Notes: generated by a model from the letters alone, not told the origin. 64,000 bases of DNA from Cristatella mucedo (GCA_009760855.2 WPIO01000028.1:1383001-1447000); one strand, 5' to 3'. Shown: positions 35,001 to 45,715, numbered from the stretch's first letter. Program-made: numbers and translations.

Positions 35001-38000
35001 GTTTCATTGCATAAACTTTTTCTATGTGTACAAATACACCAAATTATATGAATACACAGTTATATACATAGGTATCTCTGAAAATATTGGTGTTTTCTTC
35101 AAGAGTAAAATTATGTTCTCAAGTAAATAAATAAATCCTAGCTGATTGAACAGCCTCTTTTTGTATAGCGACAGAAGAGCCTTTACGGCTATTACCACCG
35201 CTTGCAGTGGCGATAAAGAATCGCCCACCGCAGGAATCGAATCCACGACCTCGGGAACGAGGTCGTGAAAAGCAACCGCCTTACCTAGTGTGCCATCACG
35301 GCTCAATAGCTATGATTGTAGCTGACCCTATCGCTTGTATCGTTAACGATACCTGGAAGCTTTTAATTCTCGGAAGCTCACACTGCTATGGGCCACCGAG
35401 GCCTGTCTTCCTCAAACCAGTGCTCAATGAGCTCAGGGAAAAATTTACGAATAGAAACTGCAGTCAACGGGCTCAGGGGAAAATTTACGAATAGAAACCG
35501 GTCTTTGCTTCCATCAGCCGCGACACTGGATCATACTACCGACAAATACGACAAAAACGTGACAAATTTCGTGGGACTGATGCAAAGGTCAATCCAGTCG
35601 CCTGATTCAAACACACAGAACGTTCATGGGACGATATCGACAGGCGGCTAAGGTGGAATGTTCGGCCTACATCAGTAGCCGACCTTTCCAGTAAATTTCA
35701 GGCTCCGCGGAAAGTGCTACAGCAGTAGAGGCAACGTAAGGCTTGTGGCTGGCTGCCATGCCAGGCTAGACAAGAGGTCACACAGAATCGGGTTGGGGCG
35801 ACGGCACACTTAAGCACATACACAAACATATGCATTTGTTCGTAGGCTGTCAATAAATATCTTCACATGCTGTTCGCAACTTTAGTATGCATGCCATGGT
35901 AGAGAATCCTATTATTTATCGAACAAGAGTAGCAGCCACGGCAGCTGCAGCCACGTTGCAAAAGTATTTTAAGCGGTTGAGTGTCCACAGACTTTTACCG
36001 GTGAGCCGAACTACTTCCAATGCAGCCTCACTTCTTACCTATCGAGCAGTGTTAGACCAAATCAAACTTCAAACTGTGAACAGGTGCGCACACTAAATAA
36101 GAGTGTAGTTTCGGAGGAAGCCAAGTAACATGAAAGAAACCTTGCAATGACCGGCATCTGTCAATCACTCACAGCCTCAAGAATTGCTATAACTAATATG
36201 CTTGGAGGAATAATGAGCCCAGCAAGGGCACTAAACTCCACAGTCTAGACAGCTTGGGGTCTTCCTTCTTCCATTTGCTGCTACTCACCCCAGCGCTGAC
36301 TCCCAGCAAAGAATGCTCTCGAAAGCACGAACGGCCGCTGGGTTCCGTGAGATCGCTCCACCTGTCCCTTTGCCGAGGCCATTTGCTACAGAGCCGAAGG
36401 TGGCACAAGCTAGCATGCAGTCCACGAGCAAGAGGAACACGGTCACAGCGAGGACGAAATGCGCCACACATAACAATGCCCTGCCGCCTGCTTCCTTGCT
36501 CGACTGGTGGCAGCAGGCTCACCTGATAGTAGCCATAGATGTTGTGCACTTCACGGTGCTCCCAGCCCTCGTGGTGCCTTGCGTCCTTGTGCATGGTCAG
36601 CTCGGGACCGTTGAATACTGCCGGCTCGTTCATGTCGTTCCACGTGAACAGCTCCAGCGTGGAGCCCTGGTATTGGCTCAGCGAGAACTTGCTCGCCCAG
36701 TAGGCGCGCACTTTCGGATTGGTGAAGTCCAGATAGCTCGACAATCCTGCACGACAAGCATCGAGGGGTGGCCGTCAAACAGACACAGACAGATAGACAG
36801 TATAGTATCTCGGCCCCCTCCTCCCTCCACTACCATGACGAGGGCACTGCAGACTGGCGACCTTGATGACGAATCAGCTGATCATGATGATCGGTGTGAA
36901 GCCCCACAGTACTGCAGTTAATTCTCGATCGGACGCACGGCGGCAGCAAGAGAAGAGGGGGGCTAGAGGACTGCTTAGATAAGAGGTCTCATGACACTAA
37001 AAGCAGTCCCAACATTCAGGAAAAAAAAGCTAAAAGCAGTCAAATGAAGGGGGAGCGAAATGCGGTTCATACCAGGCCAGCACCAGCCTTCAAAGTCCTT
37101 AGTACCATCCTTGTCTTTGACGTAGAAACCTAACTCACTCGCCTCATTATGCAGGTTATAAGTGTCGTCACGCTTGATATGCGGATCGATGATGGTCACA
37201 AGACGTCGGCCTTTGGCAGTGAGATTGTGGATCATCTCCTCGGGATTCGGGAACTTGGCACTATCCCAAGTAAAGTACCTACAGCAAAGAGCTGGCAGCA
37301 TTACTACTAATTATAGGTGAGCAGCCCGACTCTGGAAAATGGGATATAATATGACGAACTGGTTCATCTCAATATTCACCAGAGTTCACACAAAAAACAG
37401 CAGGCAAAACTAGCAACACGCAAAGTGTCACTAATCTTCAAGACAGGACACAAATGCACGACATCTGCAGGCGAAGGGCCTCTAACAGCTTTGCTGCCCA
37501 AAACATCCTTATCTTCATCGTCATCACAATCAGAGGCCCACTCGCGATTAAGCAGAATGGAGCCCTATTGTGGCTTAACCATTTCCAAGACAGACAATGC
37601 ATGATAGCAGGAACCAGAGGCTCAATCTCCATCTCCCGCTCCATCCACGTGTGGATCAGGGCACACGGGCCCACGCGACCGGCAGGGTAAGGCACGGGCC
37701 ATTATAGCAGCACGGGGAATGACTTGTGCTAATAGCAGCACGGGGAATGACTTGTGCTAGCTAAGTCATGCACGAATATTATGCATAGACCAAAGGACAG
37801 CACCAACTCCTTCCTCTTGGCAACGTGGCACAGGGATAGCAAGGCAAAAGTGCCGTACTTCTTCCCATCAGTGTGCTCGATGTCCAGCCAAATGACATCC
37901 ATAGGGATGTCATGCTTATCAAAGTGCTCGTGCACCGAATGCACGTCCGCCTCATCGTTGTAGTTCCATCGGCTCTGGTGGTAGGCCAATGCAAAGAGCT

Positions 38001-41000
38001 ACAACGATGCACAAGCCAGTGCAATTACGGATCTGTAATTGCTAGGCAATCCCTGCGACCACGGCTCAATAAACAACAAGACTTTTTGGGAGCACCCATT
38101 GATTTGCCATCTGGCTTGTATGCAGCCTCTACCCACCGGTGGCAGAGGAGTTGCGCCTGTCAGCAGTGAGTACTGAAAAGACACGTCCGAAGGCGTCGGG
38201 CCAAGCATGACGAACACGTCGATGACACCGCTCTCAAAAAACCAGTGGGTATCCACTTTAGGAGCCGTGCGGTCTCTAAATAGCGGTGCCAGACGAGGAA
38301 AGGTTGTCCCGTCTGCCACATCTCGGCTAATATCAATCCACGTCTCAGATGGATTTTGCCAGAACACGCCGACCGAGTTGCTCTCACTGTGCAAAAAAAG
38401 AAAACGCACACCGTAACCGAAACGGGTCATTCGGAGCAAATGGGGGGCTGTTTGAGCAGAAAACGCATCCTACAGCAGGCGGCTGAACACGCCCGAGCAG
38501 GAACGTTACTGCCCCGACTCTTGGGCAGGGCAAACATATATATATATATATATATGTACCTGTGCGCAAACATGACCGGCACAGATCCGTAGAGTGCCAT
38601 AGGGTTGTTCAGCTCGTATTCGAATACATCCAAGTTGTATAGTCTGTATGGATCAGTGTCGCTACAAGATCGAAAGCCCAGCATGCCCCGCTGAAGGCTC
38701 ACTGCAGAGGCGGCGGCTCACGCTGAGCAATCGAGCGCACAGCTGCAGGCAGGCAGGCACAAAGGCAAGCAGACGCTCAGCCTACTTGCCTGGTCGAGCG
38801 AAGTGCAAACGAGTCGGCATGCTCGGGTATTCCATAGACGTGCTCGAAGCCGACGAACGATATATCGGCACCCACGGATGCAGGCCCTGCGAAAGCAGTG
38901 GCGGCAAGTCAAAAGCGGCTGCACTCAGTGCAGCCACAAAGAGTCCCGAAAAGCTAAACGTCATATAAGACCGCCGTCCTGGCCACGTCGTCGGTGCTGC
39001 CAACGGCTAGGGGCGTAGCCAGCAGCAGCGCAAGCTAACGGTAAGGCTGTTGCTGCTGCAGCACCGCGGGTGCAAGTCTTCGTTCTCACCGTGCGGCTTG
39101 CTGTCCGTGATAGATTTGAACGACTCCTCCCATGCTCCGTGCTCCTCGTCGTGTTCTCCTCTGTCGCTCTGTCGCTCGGCCTCCTCGGGGAGTGGCAGAG
39201 GCTCGTGTGCTGCTGCCTCTTGCGCCTCATCTGCCGACGTCGCAGCCTCCACCAAAGGTGCTGCGTCGACCATTCCCGGCATGCTGATGCCGGAACCTGT
39301 TCGAGTCTCGGGCACACTTTCTCCCGCTGGTTGTGAAGCTGCTACTACCTGCTGGAGAAGGAACAGTCATCTCTGCTGCTGCTGGGGACGAACTTGAAAT
39401 ATTAACAAGCTTCCGGAAATGCTACTTAGAGCCATCGGTGCAAATGCACAATATATTTTGCACAATGCACATTCATATTATATGCAAATGATTCTTTTTA
39501 AATTGTTTGGTGAGAAAACGTAAACAGGCACATCCAAACAGGCATTCGTGCAGGGAGGCGTGTCCGAACATGTATACGGATGAGTCAGCATGCCCTGCTC
39601 TGCTTTCAGCACTGTTACACAATGCAAGCAAAACTATGAAGGGACCAGCCTCAGTGAGCTGCAGCAGAAGGCCAAGAGGAAACAGGAATGATTCAAATTT
39701 CGAATCTTAAGGGACATTCCATTAATCTAGTATAACCTGCAAGCAAGCTGGTTGATGGCTAGCTGCACAGCACAACCTCCGCAATAAAGAGCAACATGCA
39801 TTTCAACACATGCTGACTCGGCATTCGGCCATACATTCCTTCCACCATAGCTATAACAATATTACTAATAATGCGCTTTACATTTGCTGCAAAGGGAAGC
39901 GCGATTGAATGCTGACTAATATCATGCTTGATCACCAACATGAATAACATGGTTAGGGGTGACATACACAGGGTCAGTATGCAAATGTGGTTAGTGGCAG
40001 CATGCAGAGTCAGCACGCATAAGCACATGAAGGACGAATCACAGGTACCCACTATATGCTGTCCTAAATAGGTGATTTTAACTTCTTTTTAAATGTGGTC
40101 AAGTCAGGGGATGTTCTGACGCAGCTCGGGAGGTTCCAGGCTTTGGGAGCATACGAACTAAATGCACGGTCTCCAAAGGATTTGAGGTTTGTATGAGGCA
40201 TTGGTAAACTGTGCATACGAACTAAATGCACGGTCTCCAAAGGATTTGAGGTTTGTATGAGGCATTGGTAAACTGTTAGATTCTGAAAAAGCAGGTGGTA
40301 CGATGCTTGGCCTCGTGGGGGAGTAGATCTGAGAGATAGGCTGGAGCCAAAGAATGAAGTGACCTAAAAGTGAGCGACAAGACCTTGAAGTCGATCCGTT
40401 GCTTGACTGGTAGCCAGTGCAGGTCGGCGAGAAGTGGTGTGATGTGGCAACTGCGACGCTCACGACAGACAAGCCTAGCTGCGAAGTTTTGCACCAGCTG
40501 TAATCGATTGCACATGCCGGTAGGCCAGCAAGCAGTGAGTTACAGAAGTCAAATTACAGAGGTCAAGATGGGATGTCACAAACGCATGGACCAACTTTGA
40601 CGTGGTATCCTTATCTAAACAAGCCCAAATTTTAGCAATGTTATGCAGCTGAAAGTGGGCAGACTTGATTGTGGAGCTAATGTGGTCGTCTAACGAGGGG
40701 TCACTTTGGAAAATGAACCTAGATTTCGAGCTGATATATATATATATATATGTATATATAATTCAGCTGATATAACAGGAGGTATGCTGGCAGAGCCAAT
40801 TTTGAGCGTCAGCCTTTCCAACTTCTGAATCACTCTGGGTTTGCCCATAACTAGTAAGTTAGTTTTATCATCGTTTAGTTTTATAAAATTTGCTTTAGAA
40901 ATGTTCGGATGTCATCAATACATGCAACAAGTGAGTTGAGAGAATTCGAGGTGTTCGAAGGGATCAAAGCAAAGTTACAAACGAGTGTCATCCGCATAGA

Positions 41001-42970
41001 AGTGAAAGCCTAGATTGTGCTTGGCAATCGGATTGTGCTTGGCAATCACATCAGCAAAAGGGAAAGTATAAACCGTGAAAAGAACCAACCTAGCACGGAC
41101 CCCTGAGGTATCCCATATTTCAGAGGTACCTCGGATGATCTTTGTCCATTTGCGTCAATACTCTGCTGCGGAGTTTCCCACTGAGATAGGACCTGAATCA
41201 TTGCAGAGCAGTGCCAGTGGTGCCCAGGCGAGATGAGAGGCGCTCTAGAAGAACTTTGTGATCGATAGTATCAAAAGCTGCCGAAAGATCGAGCGAAACA
41301 AGCAGAAACACTTAAACTTGGTCTGCATCCCTAAGTAGGCCGTTGTAATGTTGATGCTAAGCAATGCTGATTCTGTTGAGTGATTAGCTCTAAAGCCAGA
41401 CTGGAACTTACTAGCAAGGGCGATGAATATCTAGCACGGCTAGTTATAAAAAATGCCAGAGGTTCAGCCATGCCTCCATTGCTGATGGGGCTGCGATGAC
41501 TTCCGATCGAAACAGAAATACATTACACAACGTCACTGGTCATGCTCTGCAGAGGCACTGCAGCTGAGCTCCCAGGGCATGGAAACTTGTTACCAAAGTC
41601 AAGGCTTGCGACCATACACAGCTGCTACAACTGCAACCACACGACAAACTTACTTAACAAGGGCCTCATATTACAACCCACAAAACAAATGTAAAAAAAC
41701 GTTAAAAAGAGAATTAGCTTGGATTAGCCAAATTCTATAAACGCTTACAGCAGCACAAATGCAAGTGCCACCCAGCAGACTCACCCTTGCACCAAGCCTA
41801 CATGTGTACACAAACTGCAGCTTACAAACAAGCACTCACCTTGGAGCTTGTGTGAATGTACGCACGGACGTGATCGTACAGGAGTGAACAATCGTGCAAC
41901 TATACACGCACATGCAAGCGCTCGTGCACACACACGTGCAAACACAAGACGCACCAAGTGCAAAGTACTGCAGATATTGCAAGCATAAACAGCATACCTG
42001 CTCATCATAGTCATCATCAGCTACATCTGAGTCATCATCTACTGCATCCGGGTCGTCAATAGCTGTTCCTTGCGTAGCGTTCTGCGTACCTGCTGCTGTA
42101 GTCATGGCCCTGTTGTGGGGGCAAGCGCAAGCAGCTGAATCGTCAGTACAGGTGACCGAATCAAAAAATCATCGCCTGCTCTAGACTGCATGCAGGCTGT
42201 TGGGGAAAGATTCTATACTCACGGCTTTTGCCTATAGTGCTCGAACTTCATCAGCCCTCTGGCGTTTATGCTAATTAACGGCTTATTGTCGATGGCAAAC
42301 TCGACAGAGAACGGATTGGCTTGTATTGCTACGGTGACCCTGCCTGCGGTGACGGTCAAACCGTGCTCGTCTCTGCTGTCCACCTTCGGCCTGAAATCAA
42401 CGTCGGCTAAATCTTACTTAACAGCCAGACGAGCCGCCGGTCACAATGGCCAGCTCGATCGCCCACTTGCTGACTGGCAGTTGAGCTAGAGGCCCAGACG
42501 ACTACAGGTTAGGGGCCAGTAGGTGGCACACCGGCACGAATGAAAGCGACAGGTTGTAGCTGAAGAAAAAGTGCTGCACTTCAGCAAGCAGCATCAAACA
42601 GGACGCGTTTCTCAACTCACTTGACCTGGTCCAAAATGGAAAGCACCACGTCGCCGGGCGGCACCTCATAGCGGTCGCGAATGGAGTCCAGCTCGGTAAC
42701 ATGAAGCCTCACCACGCTGTTGCCGTACGTGCTCACGGCGAGTTTTAACCGGACACCGGTGACCGTGTTAACAAGGAGGAGACGTATCGTGCCATCGTCT
42801 TCGATTCTCAGCGAGTCCAGCACGGCCACATAGGGGCTGCGGCCGGCTTGCAGGGCTCGGTGCCGCCTGCAGAAGCCGCTATCGTTGCACGTCTTGAAGT
42901 TCCTCCGCTCGACACCTTCCGCGAACACGGTCAGCAACACGAGTAGGACGACGACGTCGGCAGCATTCAT
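31912..42970 (-). CDS. GANAB: Glucosidase II alpha subunit, complete 18-exon gene (copy A)
   Basis: Catalytic alpha subunit of ER glucosidase II (GH31), which removes the two inner alpha-1,3-linked glucoses from N-glycans in the ER lumen, normally as a heterodimer with a beta subunit that provides retention. Eighteen exons join to 3000 nt (999 aa plus stop), close to animal GANAB at about 940-970 aa. Visible parts in order: signal peptide (residues 1 to about 20), the NFKTC segment, an acidic low-complexity linker (about 185-285), [10 protein letters not shown] (312-321), WLDIEH (483-488), the GH31 nucleophile motif WNDMNE with Asp599, the acid/base motif WTGDN with Asp675, GADVGGFF, and a C-terminal beta domain ending before TGA. 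There is no C-terminal KDEL-like signal, as expected for this subunit. The start ATG at 42970 is supported by an in-frame TAA about 40 nt upstream and by the hydrophobic leader. All introns are GT-AG except intron 5 (GC-AG). Family assignment is secure; activity is inferred. Confidence 0.95.
32132..32232 (-). CDS. GANAB: GANAB copy A exon 17
   Basis: Encodes [20 protein letters not shown], matching the WIERVVIIG segment of the family. Acceptor TGTCTGTAG, donor TCAG|GTACAA, phase 2 in and 1 out. Confidence 0.9.
32344..32453 (-). CDS. GANAB: GANAB copy A exon 16
   Basis: Encodes [20 protein letters not shown] then [15 protein letters not shown]. Acceptor TTGTTGTAG, donor AATAG|GTGTGT, phase 0 in and 2 out. 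Confidence 0.92.
32540..32653 (-). CDS. GANAB: GANAB copy A exon 15
   Basis: Encodes [20 protein letters not shown] then [12 protein letters not shown]. Acceptor CTTGTAG, donor CAG|GTATGG, phase 0 on both sides. 114 nt, as in copy B. Confidence 0.94.
32767..32918 (-). CDS. GANAB: GANAB copy A exon 14
   Basis: Encodes [20 protein letters not shown] then [16 protein letters not shown] of the proximal C-terminal beta domain. Acceptor ATCTAG, donor AAG|GTATCT. A broken inverted copy of this exon lies at 34.68 kb. Confidence 0.95.
33039..33288 (-). CDS. GANAB: GANAB copy A exon 13
   Basis: Encodes [20 protein letters not shown] then [24 protein letters not shown] and [11 protein letters not shown]. 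Acceptor GCTTTAG, donor ATCG|GTGAAT, phase 0 in and 1 out. Same length (250 nt) as the copy B exon. Confidence 0.95.
33453..33613 (-). CDS. GANAB: GANAB copy A exon 12 (acid/base residue)
   Basis: Encodes [20 protein letters not shown], then [11 protein letters not shown] and ITRWYQ. Asp675 in WTGDN is the expected acid/base. Acceptor CTTTCAG, donor CAG|GTTAGA. 46 of 54 residues match the copy B exon by eye. Confidence 0.95.
34160..34305 (+). mobile_element. SINE family 1 copy in GANAB intron 11
   Basis: TTTGGTCCAGCAGTAAAGGT, GGTCGTGGGCTCGAGCCCCG (box B), TGAAGCGCCTGAATAGAGAT, then GGGCGCTGTACAAATGAATT. Confidence 0.9.
34665..34790 (+). pseudogene. Inverted, frameshifted copy of GANAB exon 14
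   Basis: Lies inside intron 11 of copy A but on the opposite strand. The core 34681-34757 aligns to exon 14 of copy A ([20 protein letters not shown] region) with scattered substitutions and a 2-bp deletion after GACAATTGTGCA that breaks the frame. It resembles copy A far more than copy B. Outer edges are approximate. No other inverted GANAB exons were found nearby. Confidence 0.8.
35138..35312 (-). mobile_element. SINE family 2 copy in GANAB intron 11
   Basis: Reverse strand: GAGCCGTGATGGCACACTAG (box A region), GTGGATTCGATTCCTGCGG (box B), a stem AAAGGCTCTTCTGTCGCTAT, then a tail. Distinct from SINE family 1. Confidence 0.88.
36289..36385 (-). CDS. GANAB: GANAB copy A exon 11
   Basis: Encodes [17 protein letters not shown], a conserved GH31 block. 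Acceptor CTCTGTAG and donor TGGG|GTGAGT, phase 0 in and 1 out. The exon is too short to stand out as an open frame of its own. Confidence 0.93.
36523..36746 (-). CDS. GANAB: GANAB copy A exon 10 (catalytic nucleophile)
   Basis: Carries the GH31 signature [14 protein letters not shown]; Asp599 is the expected nucleophile. Also [17 protein letters not shown] and [14 protein letters not shown]. Acceptor GTGCAG, donor CAG|GTGAGC, phase 1 in and 0 out. Confidence 0.96.
37073..37278 (-). CDS. GANAB: GANAB copy A exon 9
   Basis: Encodes [15 protein letters not shown], the VTIIDPHIK strand and [10 protein letters not shown]. Acceptor GCTGTAG, donor CCTG|GTATGA, phase 2 in and 1 out. Confidence 0.94.
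37859..37998 (-). CDS. GANAB: GANAB copy A exon 8
   Basis: Start of the GH31 barrel: [19 protein letters not shown] and [15 protein letters not shown]. Acceptor GTTGTAG, donor AA|GTACGG, phase 0 in and 2 out. Confidence 0.94.
38137..38386 (-). CDS. GANAB: GANAB copy A exon 7
   Basis: Acceptor TTTTTTGCACAG. Encodes [20 protein letters not shown] and [20 protein letters not shown], then [10 protein letters not shown]. Donor CCG|GTGGGT, phase 0 out. Confidence 0.93.
38560..38661 (-). CDS. GANAB: GANAB copy A exon 6
   Basis: Encodes [18 protein letters not shown] then [13 protein letters not shown], strongly conserved in the family. Donor CACAG|GTACAT runs straight into a (TA)n tract in the intron. 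Confidence 0.93.
38790..38886 (-). CDS. GANAB: GANAB copy A exon 5 (GC donor)
   Basis: Encodes [10 protein letters not shown] followed by [10 protein letters not shown], a hallmark of the family. Only the donor AG|GCAAGT keeps the frame into exon 6. The nearby GT (four bases on) would give phase 0 and an immediate stop in exon 6, so this is a GC-AG intron. Confidence 0.9.
39090..39348 (-). CDS. GANAB: GANAB copy A exon 4 (Glu/Ala-rich linker, then conserved block)
   Basis: Acceptor TCTCCAGCAG and donor CACG|GTGAGA, phase 0 in and 1 out. The first two thirds are a disordered Ala/Glu linker. The end, [17 protein letters not shown], matches the conserved WEETFK...DSKP block of the family and fixes the frame. 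Confidence 0.9.
40149..40277. repeat. 64-bp perfect tandem duplication
   Basis: The unit beginning GCATACGAACTAAATGCACG occurs twice with period 64, inside the LINE. Confidence 0.95.
40730..40760. repeat. (TA)n microsatellite flanked by inverted GAGCTGATATA / TCAGCTGATAT
   Basis: Short TA run inside the LINE. Confidence 0.8.
41998..42109 (-). CDS. GANAB: GANAB copy A exon 3 (acidic linker)
   Basis: Acceptor ACAACAG and donor CAG|GTATGC, phase 2 in and 0 out. Encodes a Thr/Ala stretch and then a very acidic run ([20 protein letters not shown]). The corresponding linker is variable in other animals. Confidence 0.85.
42223..42390 (-). CDS. GANAB: GANAB copy A exon 2
   Basis: Acceptor TTTCAG and donor CC|GTGAGT. 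Encodes part of the N-terminal domain including FSVEFAID and [14 protein letters not shown], matching the conserved LSVNARGLLEFEH region of the family. The first base completes a Lys codon; the exon ends in phase 2. Confidence 0.92.
42621..42970 (-). CDS. GANAB: GANAB copy A exon 1 (start codon, signal peptide)
   Basis: Begins with ATG and a hydrophobic leader rich in V and L (residues 1 to about 20), then the conserved NFKTC...FCRRHR segment. Ends AA|GTGAGT in phase 2. A second ATG four bases further on is in another frame. The sequence just upstream is GC-rich, with no obvious TATA box. Confidence 0.93.
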
Positions 42971-44777
42971 TCCGGCTGATGGCCGAGGCCAGCTATAATG
43001 TGCAAAAATTTAATAAGAGCTGCTTGGCGAGAAGCCATCGCGCGTTATCGGTACTCGTAAATTCCTTTGATTGTGCCTGCGCAAGAGGAGCACGCTAGAA
43101 ATTGCTCGCGTGGGCATAATCACGAACCAAGCGAGCCGGACAACGGCTTGCAGGCAGGTAGCCAAGCGAAAATTGCTCGCTCAGCAGCCTTTTAAATGAA
43201 TCTCGGGCCCAGGGTGTGCCATTCCCCTTGTTTTTTTCTCGCACAACTCACGCGGGCTCACGTAAGAGGGGCGGCAGGTCTTACAAACAACAAGCAGGCA
43301 GAGGGCGATGTGGTTGGCTGGGGAAGGGTGGGCCTCAATAGCGACCGCGGATTCAACCACACTATTAGCAGGTACGTCAGCCAGACTCATCCCTAGCCCG
43401 ATCACCCTGGTAACAACGGCTGCGGGTGGCGCACCAAACGTGGCTTCATGCGGGCGACCGCTCCAACTTGGAGCAGCGAGCCGGATGGCTGTTAAAGATC
43501 CTGTGCTGTTGCTATTAGTTTGCCGCCACCAGAGACCCAATCGAGGACGCGTCGCTTTGGCCGACCCGTTCCCCGATCCCCGCATATGATTATGGTGTAA
43601 CTGTGCTTCGACGCGTTCGCTGGTGAGGTGACCATTGTGGCAGAGAGGTTAGAAAAGAGCTGGGCCTGCAGCTGCAGACCGACCTTGCGAACCATGCAAA
43701 AGCAGCTGCAGTGTGCCTAGTAATGAGTGATCTACATTATATAAACCTTTCCTATATTCAAAATCTTAAGTATATAAATAAAGAAATTTAATGTTTAAAA
43801 ATAATATAATTTTAATTGTTTACTTATTTGTTGATTTTAAAACTAAAGTGGAAAACTCGCTATTTCCATTGCATCGACGGCCTGCCTACCTTTGTCATCA
43901 GTGTAGCACGTGGTGCTGTGGCTTACGCTGACGTATTTCCCTTCCCTGCGGTTTATCGCAGACCTCGAACAAAATTCCGCTCGAACAATATATTAACTAG
44001 CAACTCATAGGGCCAGCGTGCAAATGAGATTGCACTGCAAGTCCTAAGTAAGCGAAGGGTCGAGCTTGGGGAGTCTCCACTTGGATATTATCTTGTATTC
44101 TAACCCTGGAGCTGAGGGCATTGTTGTCGATCTGTGCGCGCTAAGACTGCTATTTCCAGCGGCCGGGCCACCAAGGCTCTCTCACGATCTCGATCCACTA
44201 ATTTGCGGAGCACACGTTTGCCGGTACTGCGTGAACGCATTGCTCCGTAGCTTTGGAAAACACAGCTCAACGCTAAAAAATGGCCTTTTTGTTTTAAGGA
44301 ATGGACGTGCATGGTTGCTGCCATGCTCTGCAGTCGTTGCATAACTGGACCTATGGGTACGACTGGTTAGTCGCGATTCGAAGTGCAAGGTTCACCTGCA
44401 TCTGCAGCGACGTTACATGCACTGCGTTTCGGGAATGGATCTAGGTTCTGAAGCAACGACAGCGAGTTCAACTTGGTCATCGTTTGGTCAATTTTAAAAT
44501 ATGAACGCAATAATTGATACAGTATTACCAGGTTCCCCCTAGTTTCACGGAAAGGACTCGTGCGGTCTTTGATATTAGACGGAGGATTGTTACGGTACCT
44601 TCTTTGGGACTCCCGATCGCTTCACTTAGATATATGTGCGGGCCCTCAAATCGCGGCTTTCGTAGCTGCGCCTTCATTCAGCTTTGCCCCCACCCGAAGG
44701 TTTTCGCAGCCTCGTAAATGTTCTATGTATGCCCGCCAACGTTCAGGCATTTCCGCACGAACACGTAAAAACACGCG

Positions 44778-44780
<3 letters not shown>
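42971..44780. other. 5' flank of GANAB copy A
   Basis: Expected promoter and 5' UTR in the first few hundred bases. GC-rich to about 43700, no TATA box or initiator I would defend. No other gene recognised. Confidence 0.4.
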
Positions 44781-44833
<53 letters not shown>

Positions 44834-44912
44834 AACATGCGCAAACACGCACAAACACACACACACGCACAAACGCACACATTAATACACACGCACGCAC
44901 ATCGTACATTAT
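44776..44912. repeat. (CA)n microsatellite, imperfect
   Basis: ACACGCGCACGCGCGCG, then a pure CA run and interrupted CA/GCA units. Confidence 0.97.
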
Positions 44913-45184
44913 GCATAAATTGTTATGTAAATATTTGTCTGCGCAATACCTATAGTCACCTGAACGCTGTACCTATAAGCGTTCTCTTATTGAGTTCTTC
45001 GTGGGACATAAAAACATAAAACAGCGCCCTCTTTGTTGTCAGCACGCGGCTTTGTAGTGCCTCCCCACCGCCTCCCCCTGCTGCCACAAGTGGGAGCTTC
45101 CGCACTTGGGCTACCGCAGTTGCCCTCCAGCCGCCGGGCGGTGTACCTGCGGGACGCGACCGTCAGGCTGCACGAGGGCTCTCT

Positions 45185-45329
45185 CGCTACCTCTCCTCTC
45201 CTCTCCTCTCCTCTCCTCTCCTCTCTCTCTCTCTCACTCTCTCACTCTCTCACTCTCTCACTCTCTCACTCTCTCACTCTCTCACTCTCTCACTCTCTCA
45301 CTCTCTCACTCTCTCACTCTCTCACTCTC

Positions 45330-45381
<52 letters not shown>

Positions 45382-45537
45382 TCACTCTCTCACTCTCTCA
45401 CTCTCTCACTCTCTCACTCTCTCACTCTCTCACTCTCTCACTCTCTCACTCTCTCTCTCACTCTCTCACTCTCTCACTCTCTCACTCTCTCACTCTCTCA
45501 CTCTCTCACTCTCTCACTCTCTCACTCTCTCACTCTC

Positions 45538-45603
<66 letters not shown>

Positions 45604-45715
45604 TTCGCTCGCTCTCACTCTCCTCTCTCTCACTCGCTACCTCTCTCTCTCTCTCTCTCTCCCTCTCTCTCCCACTCTCTCTCTCCTCTCTCTCGCTCGC
45701 TCTCATTCTCACTAC
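45185..45715. repeat. CT-rich minisatellite, about 530 bp
   Basis: Starts as (CTCTC)n, then tens of CTCTCTCA octamers in two blocks separated by pure (CT)n, then degenerate CT. A 350-codon open frame across it is an artefact of the repeat. Confidence 0.97.

Larger units (their letters stand above)
39785..41455 (-). mobile_element. LINE 3' half (CR1/L2-like) in GANAB intron 3
   Basis: Reverse strand carries the RT motif [17 protein letters not shown] (near 41390), [14 protein letters not shown] with the YADD catalytic motif (near 41000), [17 protein letters not shown], the C-terminal [20 protein letters not shown] and a 3' UTR. Frames are broken by stops and shifts; same orientation as the gene. 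A 64-bp tandem duplication lies near the 3' end. Confidence 0.88.

Noticed and set aside
36313-36921. 202-codon plus-strand frame
   Set aside because: It is the antisense shadow of GANAB exons 10 and 11.
38384-38702. Continuous frame through exon 6 and the TA repeat
   Set aside because: The conserved part ends at the donor at 38560; the remainder is intron.
45185-45715. CRISPR-like regular repeat
   Set aside because: The octamer repeats have no unique spacers; this is a simple minisatellite in an animal genome.
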